This document shows positions 1-5,146 of a DNA stretch of 5,448 bases, piece after piece (the stretch's first letter is position 1; the number at the start of each line of letters is the position of its first letter). The stretch lies in the NCBI GenBank assembly GCA_013140465.1, contig JABFST010000394.1, positions 1 through 5,448 of the forward strand. The letters run 5' to 3'. Under the pieces are notes generated by a model. The model was not told the DNA's origin and did no database searches. It saw nothing but the letters and a program-made list of their open reading frames with translations. The position numbers and the translations under genes were made by a program. Origin of the DNA: Methylococcaceae bacterium. GTDB lineage: Bacteria > Pseudomonadota > Gammaproteobacteria > Methylococcales > Methylomonadaceae.

Positions 1-2
1 GT

Positions 3-209
3 TTTGCGATTGTCAACGAGGAAGGGCGTTACGCGTTTGTGTTAGAACATGCGCAATCCAACCGCCTGTGGATGAACAATATCTTGGCGCGTGTGGTCGG
101 ACGGACTTGGAAGATTCCGGTGCTGCCCCAATTTGCTGCACATATCGCTTTGGTTGCCGAGGTATTTGCCGCAAAAACACCCGAGTTGGTGGCGGAGCAA
201 CCGCTTTAG
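3..209 (+). CDS. C-terminal fragment of a probable extended-SDR (NAD-dependent epimerase/dehydratase-like) protein, 5' end outside window
   Basis: An open frame enters from the left edge and ends at TAG 207-209, giving 68 residues that begin FAIVNEEGRYAFVLEH. The pattern resembles the substrate-domain tail of extended short-chain dehydrogenases: a strand (RYAFVLEH), a helix ending in a TGR-like turn (ILARVVGRTWKIPVLP), then a long hydrophobic helix (FAAHIALVAEVFAAKTPEL). The NAD-binding Rossmann half would lie outside the window, so cofactor and substrate cannot be read. Family members usually continue some tens of residues past this point, so the stop looks early. The reading frame starting at 206 carries plausible continuing sequence (LGLEVAFLQRSPANYRSQKA) up to the repeat at 266, which suggests a one-base frameshift near 200-207. 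The family assignment is from memory of the pattern only. The gene is unlikely to be functionally linked to ruvC. Confidence 0.45.
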   Translation, partial: FAIVNEEGRYAFVLEHAQSNRLWMNNILARVVGRTWKIPVLPQFAAHIALVAEVFAAKTPELVAEQPL

Positions 210-265
210 GCTTGGAGGTGGCGTTTTTACAGCGCAGCCCCGCCAACTACAGAAGTCAAAAAGCT

Positions 266-299
266 CCTTCTCCCTGAGGGAGAAGGTTGGGATGAGGGG
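266..299 (-). repeat. REP-like palindromic repeat, copy A (inverted orientation)
   Basis: A perfect palindrome at 266-286 has 10-bp arms CCTTCTCCCT and AGGGAGAAGG around a single G at 276. It is followed by GTTGGGATGAGGGG-type sequence to 299. Read on the minus strand, this gives the same layout as the other copies: a CCCCTC-rich lead followed by the palindrome. It starts directly after the last plausible coding sequence of the upstream gene. Confidence 0.8.
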
Positions 300-319
300 G
301 TTTCAAGCTGGTTTATATG

Positions 320-356
320 CCCCTCTCCCCAGCCCTCTCCCTAAGGGAGAGGGAGC
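320..356 (+). repeat. REP-like palindromic repeat, copy B
   Basis: A CCCCTCTCCCCAG lead (320-332) precedes a perfect palindrome at 333-353 with arms CCCTCTCCCT (333-342) and AGGGAGAGGG (344-353) around A343. As RNA it would form a 9-bp stem with a TAA-type triloop. It lies head-to-head with copy A: 277-299 and 320-342 are imperfectly complementary, so the pair could fold into one long hairpin like a BIME. Confidence 0.85.
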
Positions 357-403
357 TAGGTACGTTGCGACACGTTTGGTGGTGATGCAGTTGGTTAGTC
401 CTA

Positions 404-442
404 CCCTCTCCCTAAGGGAGAGGGAGCTAGGTACGGTGCGAC
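404..442 (+). repeat. REP-like palindromic repeat, copy C, direct repeat of copy B with its flank
   Basis: Palindrome arms lie at 404-413 and 415-424 around A414, identical to copy B. The identity extends past the palindrome through GAGCTAGGTACG: 404-442 matches 333-371 with one mismatch in 39 bases, at an offset of 71. This suggests a local duplication rather than two independent insertions. A CCTA lead precedes it at 400-403. Confidence 0.85.
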
Positions 443-506
443 TTGTAGATACTTATGCCAACATCGTCAATGGCACGCCCCAATAAGCATTTTTAGGTTA
501 ATTATC

Positions 507-1091
507 ATGAGCGTCAATCCAAGTTATCCGTTGTTAAGCGAATCCGAATATTTGGACGGAGAAGCGTTGGCGAAAACCAAGCATGAGCTAGTGGACGGTC
601 AGGCTTATGCAATGGCGGGGGCGAGTGAATACCATAATTTGCTGTCATCCAATATGCTGACTGAACTAAAAAACCGTCTAAAAGGCTCACCTTGCCGCGT
701 CTTTATTGCAGATATGAAAGTCAGGGCAGGATCAGACTTTTTTTATCCCGATGTGATGGTGGTATGCCAACAGGACGACGCCAACGCCTATTACAAAAAC
801 GCGCCCACGCTGATTGTTGAAGTGTTGTCAAAATCAACCCGGCGTTTTGACAAAACCCAAAAGCGCTTGCGTTGCCAACAGATTCCTAGCTTAGAATACT
901 ATGTGCTTATCGAACAAGACATTGCTGAAATTGTCGTGTTCAGCCGCCAAGAGCTATGGTTGCCCAGTTATTATTTTTTGGGTGATGACATTAGCTTTGC
1001 TGCCCTAGGCGTGACAGTAGCGGTTGAAGATATTTACTACCAAGTTAATAATGAGGATGTCGTGGCATTTTTGGAGCAAAAAAGCACTTAG
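507..1091 (+). CDS. Uma2 family (DUF820) PD-(D/E)xK nuclease-like protein
   Basis: This 194-residue protein has the Uma2/DUF820 layout. The N-terminal segment ends in HELVDG (26-31) followed by YAMAGASEYHNLL. The predicted PD-(D/E)xK core has D82 in FYPDVMVV, E105 in PTLIVEVLSKST and K116/K119 in FDKTQKR, followed by IPSLEYYVLIEQD. Length is typical for the family. The fold predicts a restriction-type endonuclease, but cellular roles of the family are largely unknown, so no substrate is assigned. The residue before QQIPSL is Cys123 where, as I recall the family, a Tyr is common; a single A-to-G change would explain it. The start at 507 has AGG at 495-497 nine bases upstream and gives the usual N-terminus. 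It stands alone, with REP-like repeats on both sides and no partner methylase or antitoxin in view. Family call firm, function open. Confidence 0.88.
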   Translation: MSVNPSYPLLSESEYLDGEALAKTKHELVDGQAYAMAGASEYHNLLSSNMLTELKNRLKGSPCRVFIADMKVRAGSDFFYPDVMVVCQQDDANAYYKNAPTLIVEVLSKSTRRFDKTQKRLRCQQIPSLEYYVLIEQDIAEIVVFSRQELWLPSYYFLGDDISFAALGVTVAVEDIYYQVNNEDVVAFLEQKST

Positions 1092-1160
1092 TGCGTTCTG
1101 GCTGTAGGATATTGCCTAGCCCCGTTGTTATAGAAAACGAAGGAAGGAAAGCGACATTAA

Positions 1161-1198
1161 TACCCCTCACCCTACCCTCTCCCTGAGGGAGAGGGAGA
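1161..1198 (+). repeat. REP-like palindromic repeat, copy D
   Basis: The lead TACCCCTCACCCTA (1161-1174) precedes a perfect palindrome with arms CCCTCTCCCT (1175-1184) and AGGGAGAGGG (1186-1195) around G1185. The lead plus palindrome matches the layout of copy B. It lies in the gap between the Uma2 gene and ruvC. Confidence 0.85.
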
Positions 1199-1214
1199 GG
1201 GAGTTTGATGTAGA

Positions 1215-1238
1215 CTCTCCCTGAGGGAGAGGGAGTTT
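1215..1238 (+). repeat. REP-like palindromic repeat, copy E (shortened, lacks the lead)
   Basis: An 8-bp-arm palindrome has CTCTCCCT (1215-1222) and AGGGAGAG (1224-1231) around G1223. The 21 bases at 1215-1235 repeat 1177-1197 exactly, and the GGGAGTTT tail recurs at 1199-1206 and 1231-1238. It therefore looks like a partial local duplication of copy D. It lies about 70 bases upstream of the ruvC start, so it falls in the leader or promoter zone of the ruv operon. Confidence 0.8.
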
Positions 1239-1260
1239 ATGCAGATTCATCAACTTCGGA

Positions 1261-1269
1261 TGCTATATT
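1261..1269 (+). promoter_or_regulatory. Candidate extended -10 element upstream of ruvC
   Basis: TGCTATATT fits the extended -10 pattern TGnTATAAT with one mismatch. It lies about 40 bases before the ruvC ATG, downstream of the last repeat copy. No convincing -35 box is seen at the expected spacing. This is a candidate only, from pattern matching in an AT-richer stretch. I saw no LexA-type CTG-N10-CAG box nearby. Confidence 0.2.
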
Positions 1270-1309
1270 GCCATCCTTACCCCCTGCTGTGCCTTATAGT
1301 GAAAAAATA

Positions 1310-1810
1310 ATGAGAATTTTAGGGATAGACCCTGGATCACGCTTAACAGGTTATGGCCTGATAGAAAACACCCCGCAAGGCTACAAATACTTGGCGAGTG
1401 GCAGCATCCATATCAAGGCCGATTATTTTCCTGATCGGCTAAAACAAATATTTGACGGCATCTTAGAAATTGTCAACAACTACCACCCCGAGCAAATGGC
1501 GATTGAACAAGTGTTTATGCACAAAAATGCCGATTCGGCGTTAAAACTTGGGCAAGCGCGCGGCGCGGCGATTTGTGCCGTACAAACCCAAGGCATCCCG
1601 GTTTTTGAATACGCCGCCCGGCAAGTCAAACAAGCCGTGGTGGGTAAAGGTGCGGCCGATAAATTGCAAGTCCAACACATGGTGAAATTATTGCTGAATG
1701 TGCAAGGCCAGCTCTCTTTAGATGCCAGCGATGCCTTGGGTATCAGCATTTGTCATGCGCACTACCAACAAACGGCCTTACGCTTAGGCCAACAAGGCAT
1801 ATTACGATGA
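1310..1810 (+). CDS. ruvC: Crossover junction endodeoxyribonuclease RuvC (Holliday junction resolvase)
   Basis: RuvC is a dimeric Mg-dependent nuclease that makes paired symmetric nicks in Holliday junctions brought to it by RuvAB, completing recombinational repair. The protein has 166 residues (E. coli 173). It opens with MRILGIDPGSRLTGYG and carries the four acidic catalytic residues at the same numbers as E. coli: D7, E66 (in MAIEQVFMHKN), D138 and D141 (LDASDALG). F69, a junction-contacting aromatic in E. coli, is also present. ATG 1310 was chosen because it places MRILGIDPG at residue 1. An in-frame TTG at 1268 would add 14 proline-rich residues unlike the family. The Shine-Dalgarno signal before 1310 is weak (AGTGAAAAA). 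The stop overlaps ruvA by 4 bp, implying translational coupling. A yebC gene, often found just upstream, is absent here; the upstream gap holds repeats instead. Confidence 0.97.
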   Translation: MRILGIDPGSRLTGYGLIENTPQGYKYLASGSIHIKADYFPDRLKQIFDGILEIVNNYHPEQMAIEQVFMHKNADSALKLGQARGAAICAVQTQGIPVFEYAARQVKQAVVGKGAADKLQVQHMVKLLLNVQGQLSLDASDALGISICHAHYQQTALRLGQQGILR

Positions 1811-2400
1811 TTGGTTTTTTACGCGGCAAACTGGTGGCAAAAGCCCCGCCGTATTTAGTGTTGGACGTGCAAGGTGTCGGTTATGAAGTCGAAGCTCCGA
1901 TGACCACGTTCTATGAGCTGCCCGCATTAGGCCAAGAAGTCACCTTGCATACGCATTTGGTGGTGCGCGAAGATGCGCATAGCCTGTTCGGCTTTGTCAG
2001 CCACGCCGACCGCACGCTGTTCCGCACCTTAATAAAAGTCAATGGTGTCGGCCCCAAGTTGGCCTTGACGATTTTGTCCGGGCAAAGTGCCGAGGCTTTC
2101 CACCGCTGCATTCAGGACAACGACACCTTGGCCTTAATCCGCTTGCCCGGTGTCGGCAAAAAAACCGCCGAACGTTTGGTCATAGAGCTGCGTGACCGCT
2201 TGCCCGATATGGCGGACAGCACTGCGTTTGCAAGCACCGCCACCGCCGTTATCGGCCAGCCTAAGCAAGAAGCCATCAGCGCATTGTGTTCCTTAGGCTA
2301 CAAACCCTTAGATGCCAGTAAAATGGTGCAAAACCTTAACACCGAAGGCAAAAGCTGTGAGGATATTATCCGGCTGGCCTTACAAGGCGCGTTGAAATGA
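1807..2400 (+). CDS. ruvA: Holliday junction branch migration complex subunit RuvA
   Basis: RuvA forms tetramers that hold the Holliday junction in an open square form and load RuvB rings on opposite arms. The protein has 197 residues (E. coli 203). An N-terminal OB fold spans about 1-63 ([10 protein letters not shown]..., GVGYEV). It includes the acidic pin E55-D56 in [12 protein letters not shown], which helps separate strands at the crossover. Two helix-hairpin-helix motifs follow: VNGVGPKLA (78-86) and LPGVGKKTA (113-121). An Ala/Thr-rich linker (about 137-150) leads to the RuvB-binding domain III (about 151-197, [13 protein letters not shown]). ATG 1807 lies inside the ruvC stop as ATGA, and the 3' end overlaps ruvB by another ATGA, so the three ruv genes are almost certainly co-transcribed and translationally coupled. 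Confidence 0.98.
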   Translation: MIGFLRGKLVAKAPPYLVLDVQGVGYEVEAPMTTFYELPALGQEVTLHTHLVVREDAHSLFGFVSHADRTLFRTLIKVNGVGPKLALTILSGQSAEAFHRCIQDNDTLALIRLPGVGKKTAERLVIELRDRLPDMADSTAFASTATAVIGQPKQEAISALCSLGYKPLDASKMVQNLNTEGKSCEDIIRLALQGALK

Positions 2401-3431
2401 TAGAAACCGACCGATTAATCACCGCCAGCCGCCATGCCGACGAAGAACGGCAAGACCGCGCCATCCGCCCTAAACGTCTAAGCGACTATGTAGGGCAGAA
2501 AGAATTGTGCGCCCAAATGCAGATTTTTATCCAAGCGGCAACGGCACGCCAAGAAGCCTTAGACCATGTTTTAATCTTTGGCCCGCCCGGATTAGGCAAA
2601 ACCACGCTTGCCAATATCATCGCGGCAGAAATGTGTGTTAAAATTCGCCAGACTTCTGGGCCGGTATTGGATAAAGCGGGTGATCTTGCCGCCTTGCTGA
2701 CCAACCTTGAAGCCCATGACGTGTTGTTTATCGATGAAATACATCGCTTGAATCCCGCAGTTGAAGAAATTCTCTACCCAGCTATGGAAGATTATCAGCT
2801 GGATTTAATGATAGGCGAAGGCCCTGCCGCCCGTTCCATCAAACTAGACCTGCCGCCGTTTACCTTGGTCGGCGCCACTACCCGAGCCGGATTACTCACT
2901 TCCCCTTTGCGCGACCGCTTTGGCATTGTGCAGCGGCTGGAGTTTTATACGGTGGATGAATTGGCGAGCATCGTCAACCGTTCGGCAAAGGTGCTGGGCA
3001 TTATGATGGACGCACAAGGCGCGTTTGAGATAGCCCGCCGTTCACGCGGCACGCCGCGCATTGCCAACCGCTTGTTGCGGCGGGTACGCGATTTTGCCGA
3101 AGTAAAAGGCGATGGCACTATCACCAAAACTATCGCCGTTCAGGCTTTAGACATGTTGCGGGTGGATAATAACGGCTTTGACGCCTTAGACCGCAAGCTG
3201 TTAATGGCGATGATAGACAATTTTGCCGGGGGGCCCGTGGGCCTGGATACCCTGGCTGCCGCGATCAGCGAAGAGCGCGGCACGATAGAAGATGTATTGG
3301 AGCCGTATTTATTACAACAAGGATTTATTATGCGCACACCGCGAGGACGGGTCGTCACACGGAATGCGTACCTGCATTTTGGTTTAACCCCTCCTAAGCA
3401 GTTAGGCGTATCCGAGGATTTGTTTGATTAA
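2397..3431 (+). CDS. ruvB: Holliday junction branch migration ATPase RuvB
   Basis: RuvB is the hexameric AAA+ motor that pulls DNA through the RuvA-junction complex to drive branch migration. The protein has 344 residues (E. coli 336). The N-terminus [14 protein letters not shown] (21-34) is the family hallmark. Walker A is GPPGLGKTT (62-70, K68) and Walker B is VLFIDEIH (109-116, D113/E114). Sensor 1 is VGATTRAG (158-165). The arginine-finger region is SPLRDRFG (169-176), and sensor 2 is in [13 protein letters not shown] (217-229, R221). A C-terminal winged-helix DNA-binding domain (about 256-330) ends with RTPRGRVVT (313-321). All key residues are intact. The start overlaps the ruvA stop by 4 bp. 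It is followed by a 207-bp repeat-filled gap before ybgC, so the ruv operon may end here, though no classic terminator with a T-tract is visible. Confidence 0.98.
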   Translation: MIETDRLITASRHADEERQDRAIRPKRLSDYVGQKELCAQMQIFIQAATARQEALDHVLIFGPPGLGKTTLANIIAAEMCVKIRQTSGPVLDKAGDLAALLTNLEAHDVLFIDEIHRLNPAVEEILYPAMEDYQLDLMIGEGPAARSIKLDLPPFTLVGATTRAGLLTSPLRDRFGIVQRLEFYTVDELASIVNRSAKVLGIMMDAQGAFEIARRSRGTPRIANRLLRRVRDFAEVKGDGTITKTIAVQALDMLRVDNNGFDALDRKLLMAMIDNFAGGPVGLDTLAAAISEERGTIEDVLEPYLLQQGFIMRTPRGRVVTRNAYLHFGLTPPKQLGVSEDLFD

Positions 3432-3490
3432 TGGACTTTGTCCACTCGTTCACGCTGGCTACTCACTTAAAGCGGGACTGAGGAGCCGTT

Positions 3491-3587
3491 GGCTGAGCGG
3501 AGCCCTTGGCTGAGCGGAGTCGAAGCCGGCGGCGGGATTCGCTTCGACTCCGCTCAGCGAACGACTCGACTCCGCTCAGCGAACGAC
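3491..3587. repeat. Intergenic inverted/tandem repeat cluster (second repeat family) between ruvB and ybgC
   Basis: An 18-bp perfect inverted repeat has its left arm at 3509-3526 (GCTGAGCGGAGTCGAAGC) and its right arm at 3541-3558, around a 14-base GC-rich loop (3527-3540). The right-arm unit is present twice in exact tandem (3544-3565 and 3566-3587, 22 bases each). On the left, GGCTGAGCGGAG also occurs twice (3491-3502 and 3508-3519). The outer copies can therefore pair as well, giving a nested or alternative hairpin. A strong stem is possible in RNA from either strand, but no T-run follows it, so a rho-independent terminator is not supported. This family is unrelated in sequence to the CCCTCTCCCT repeats elsewhere in the window. 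The rest of the 3432-3638 gap shows only weak outer symmetry (3467-3478 with 3597-3608, 9 of 12 positions). Confidence 0.85.
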
Positions 3588-3638
3588 ACCCAAACTGTCC
3601 CAGCTTAAACGGGAAGCCTTCACGCTTATACCATCACC

Positions 3639-4049
3639 ATGATTAATAGCGATTTTATCTGGCCCGTGCGTGTCTATTACGAAGACACTGATGCAGGTGG
3701 CGTGGTTTATCACGCCAATTACCTAAAATTTTTTGAGCGTGCGCGTACCGAAATGCTGCGTGCCTTTGGCTGCGAGCAAGACACTTTGCGCACTACGCTG
3801 GGCATACTGTTTGTGGTGCGGGCAATGGACATAGACTTTATCCGTTCCGCCCGCTTTAACGAGCTACTGGAAACCCGCACCCAAATTATCGAACTCAAAA
3901 AGGCCAGCCTGACCTTTAGCCAACACCTAACCCTAGGCGATGCCGTGTTATGCCAAAGTAACGTGCGCGTTGCCTGTTTGGACGCCAACACCATGCGCCC
4001 TAAAGCCATTCCCGAAAACTTACTAGAGCTGTTAAAGAATGAACACTGA
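3639..4049 (+). CDS. ybgC: Acyl-CoA thioesterase YbgC, Tol-Pal associated
   Basis: YbgC is a hotdog-fold, 4-hydroxybenzoyl-CoA-thioesterase-type enzyme that hydrolyses acyl-CoA thioesters in the cytoplasm; it is co-encoded with the Tol-Pal system and linked to phospholipid metabolism in E. coli. The protein has 136 residues (E. coli 134). The signature YYEDTDAGGVVYHANYLKFFERARTE begins at residue 13 and contains the catalytic D18 and the conserved H25. The N-terminus (MINSDFIWPVRVYYED) aligns in length and pattern with E. coli YbgC, which supports ATG 3639 even though no clear Shine-Dalgarno sequence precedes it (ACCATCACC). The gene overlaps tolQ by 11 bases, making it the first gene of the ybgC-tolQRA unit. 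The repeat-rich gap upstream may separate it from ruvB. Confidence 0.96.
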   Translation: MINSDFIWPVRVYYEDTDAGGVVYHANYLKFFERARTEMLRAFGCEQDTLRTTLGILFVVRAMDIDFIRSARFNELLETRTQIIELKKASLTFSQHLTLGDAVLCQSNVRVACLDANTMRPKAIPENLLELLKNEH

Positions 4050-4716
4050 TTTATCGATATTCCATTTAGTCAAAGAAGCCAGTTTTGTGGTGCAATTTGT
4101 CATGGTAATGCTGCTGACTGCATCCGTGGCATCGTGGACCTTCATCTTTTCCAAACGCAAAGAACTTAACCGCGCCGTGGAAATTACCGACGAATTTGAA
4201 GACCAATTTTGGTCAGGCGTATCGTTGGCTGATTTGTACCGCAAATTGGCGGCGAAAGATTTTGAACCCGAAGGCATCGAAAAAATCTTTTTGGCGGGCT
4301 ACAAAGAATTTTCGCGGATGCGCCAAGCAGGTAATGTCGAACCCGCCGTACAAGTGGAAAGTGCGCAGCGTGTGATGCGCATAGAGCTGTCGCGCGAGTT
4401 GGAACGCCTGGACGAACATTTGGCGTTTTTGGCTACCGTGGGTTCAACCAGCCCTTATGTCGGTTTGTTTGGCACGGTATGGGGCATCATGAATTCGTTT
4501 ATGTCTTTGGGCAATGTCAAGCAAGCCACCTTGGCGCAAGTTGCGCCGGGCATCGCCGAAGCCCTGATCGCCACTGCGATTGGCCTGTTTGCGGCAATAC
4601 CTGCGGTAGTTGCCTATAACCGTTTTTCTACCCGCTTAGATCGCCTCACAGGCCGTTACGAACTGTTTGTAGAAGAATTTGTTGTGTTACTACAAAGACA
4701 GGCGCACAGCAAATGA
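4039..4716 (+). CDS. tolQ: Tol-Pal system protein TolQ, inner-membrane motor subunit
   Basis: TolQ is the MotA/ExbB-family subunit that, with TolR, forms the proton channel energising TolA at the division site. The protein has 225 residues (E. coli 230). Three hydrophobic segments are visible: about 14-37 (SFVVQFVMVMLLTASVASW), about 128-153 (LAFLATVGSTSPYVGLFGTV) and about 169-194 (PGIAEALIATAIGLFAAIPA). A large cytoplasmic loop lies between the first and second. T146 and T179 sit at the positions of the conserved channel threonines T145 and T178 of E. coli. The start lies 11 bases inside ybgC with a weak AAAGA just before it, and the stop overlaps tolR as ATGA, so expression is probably coupled. 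ExbB is the main alternative, but the ybgC, tolR and tolA neighbours settle it as TolQ. Confidence 0.97.
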   Translation: MNTDLSIFHLVKEASFVVQFVMVMLLTASVASWTFIFSKRKELNRAVEITDEFEDQFWSGVSLADLYRKLAAKDFEPEGIEKIFLAGYKEFSRMRQAGNVEPAVQVESAQRVMRIELSRELERLDEHLAFLATVGSTSPYVGLFGTVWGIMNSFMSLGNVKQATLAQVAPGIAEALIATAIGLFAAIPAVVAYNRFSTRLDRLTGRYELFVEEFVVLLQRQAHSK

Positions 4717-5141
4717 GAGGCAAACACGGACGCAGAAAACCGATGGCGGAAATCAATGTCGTACCCTACATTGATGTCACCCTCGTATTGCTCATTATTT
4801 TTATGATAACCACGCCGATGTTGCAAACAGGCGTAGAAGTGGATTTGCCCAAGGCCGAATCAGCGATGGTCGAACAAAAAGACGGCGAGCCGCCTATCGT
4901 TATCTCCATAAAAGCACAAGGTGAATACTACATCAATGTCGATGGGCAAAATGACGAACGTATCGAACCCGATGTCATCAATGACCGCGTGGCCTTAGCC
5001 TTGTCCAGCAAACCCGGCACACAAGTGCTGATTAGCGCAGACAAAGGCATCGAATATGGCACGGTGGTGACAGTCATGGCGGCCCTAAAAAATGCGGGTG
5101 TGCCTACTGTGGGGTTAATGACCAAGCCAGAAGACCAATAA
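4713..5141 (+). CDS. tolR: Tol-Pal system protein TolR, inner-membrane motor subunit
   Basis: TolR is the ExbD/MotB-type partner of TolQ, with one membrane helix and a periplasmic domain. The protein has 142 residues, the same as E. coli TolR. A short basic cytoplasmic tail (MRGKHGRRKP) is followed by MAEINVVPYIDVTLVLLIIF. The membrane segment is about 18-37, and D21 matches the proton-carrying aspartate (D23 in E. coli). The periplasmic domain (about 40-142) has the usual GVEVDLPKAES beginning and an ISADKGIEYGTVVTVMAALKNAGV-type end near 108-132, where peptidoglycan-binding function is described for the family. ATG 4713 overlaps the tolQ stop by 4 bp. The internal Met at residue 11 is a less likely start because the basic tail is typical. 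Confidence 0.97.
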   Translation: MRGKHGRRKPMAEINVVPYIDVTLVLLIIFMITTPMLQTGVEVDLPKAESAMVEQKDGEPPIVISIKAQGEYYINVDGQNDERIEPDVINDRVALALSSKPGTQVLISADKGIEYGTVVTVMAALKNAGVPTVGLMTKPEDQ

Positions 5142-5146
5142 GTTAG

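Noticed and set aside
260..442. CRISPR array
   Set aside because: Only three units with one inverted, irregular spacing, and palindromic GC-rich cores. No cas genes and no regular unique spacers.
91..486. 131-codon open frame on the + strand
   Set aside because: It runs in a different frame from the SDR-like gene and then through the palindromic repeats, giving PLPSPLPKGEG and LSLRERE peptides that are a known by-product of translating such repeats. No start signal and no family resemblance.
507..1091. Toxin-antitoxin or restriction-modification system built on the Uma2 protein
   Set aside because: No adjacent small antitoxin, methylase or specificity gene is seen, so nothing beyond a solitary nuclease-like protein can be supported.
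1268..1309. Longer RuvC starting at TTG 1268
   Set aside because: It would add 14 residues (MPSLPPAVPYSEKI) not seen in the family, use a rarer start codon and overlap the candidate -10. ATG 1310 gives the exact MRILGIDPG start with catalytic residues at the E. coli numbers.
1750..1806. Longer RuvA starting inside ruvC at 1750
   Set aside because: The extra 19 residues are ruvC sequence read out of frame. ATG 1807 gives the canonical MIGFLRG start and the usual ATGA overlap.
3509..3558. Rho-independent terminator after ruvB
   Set aside because: The stem is strong but the loop is long, no T-run follows on either side, and the arms belong to a tandemly duplicated repeat family.
3719..4009. 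Antisense frames over ybgC, tolQ and the ruv genes on the minus strand
   Set aside because: They lie wholly within or opposite well-recognised genes, have low-complexity Ser/Arg-rich translations and show no family motif.
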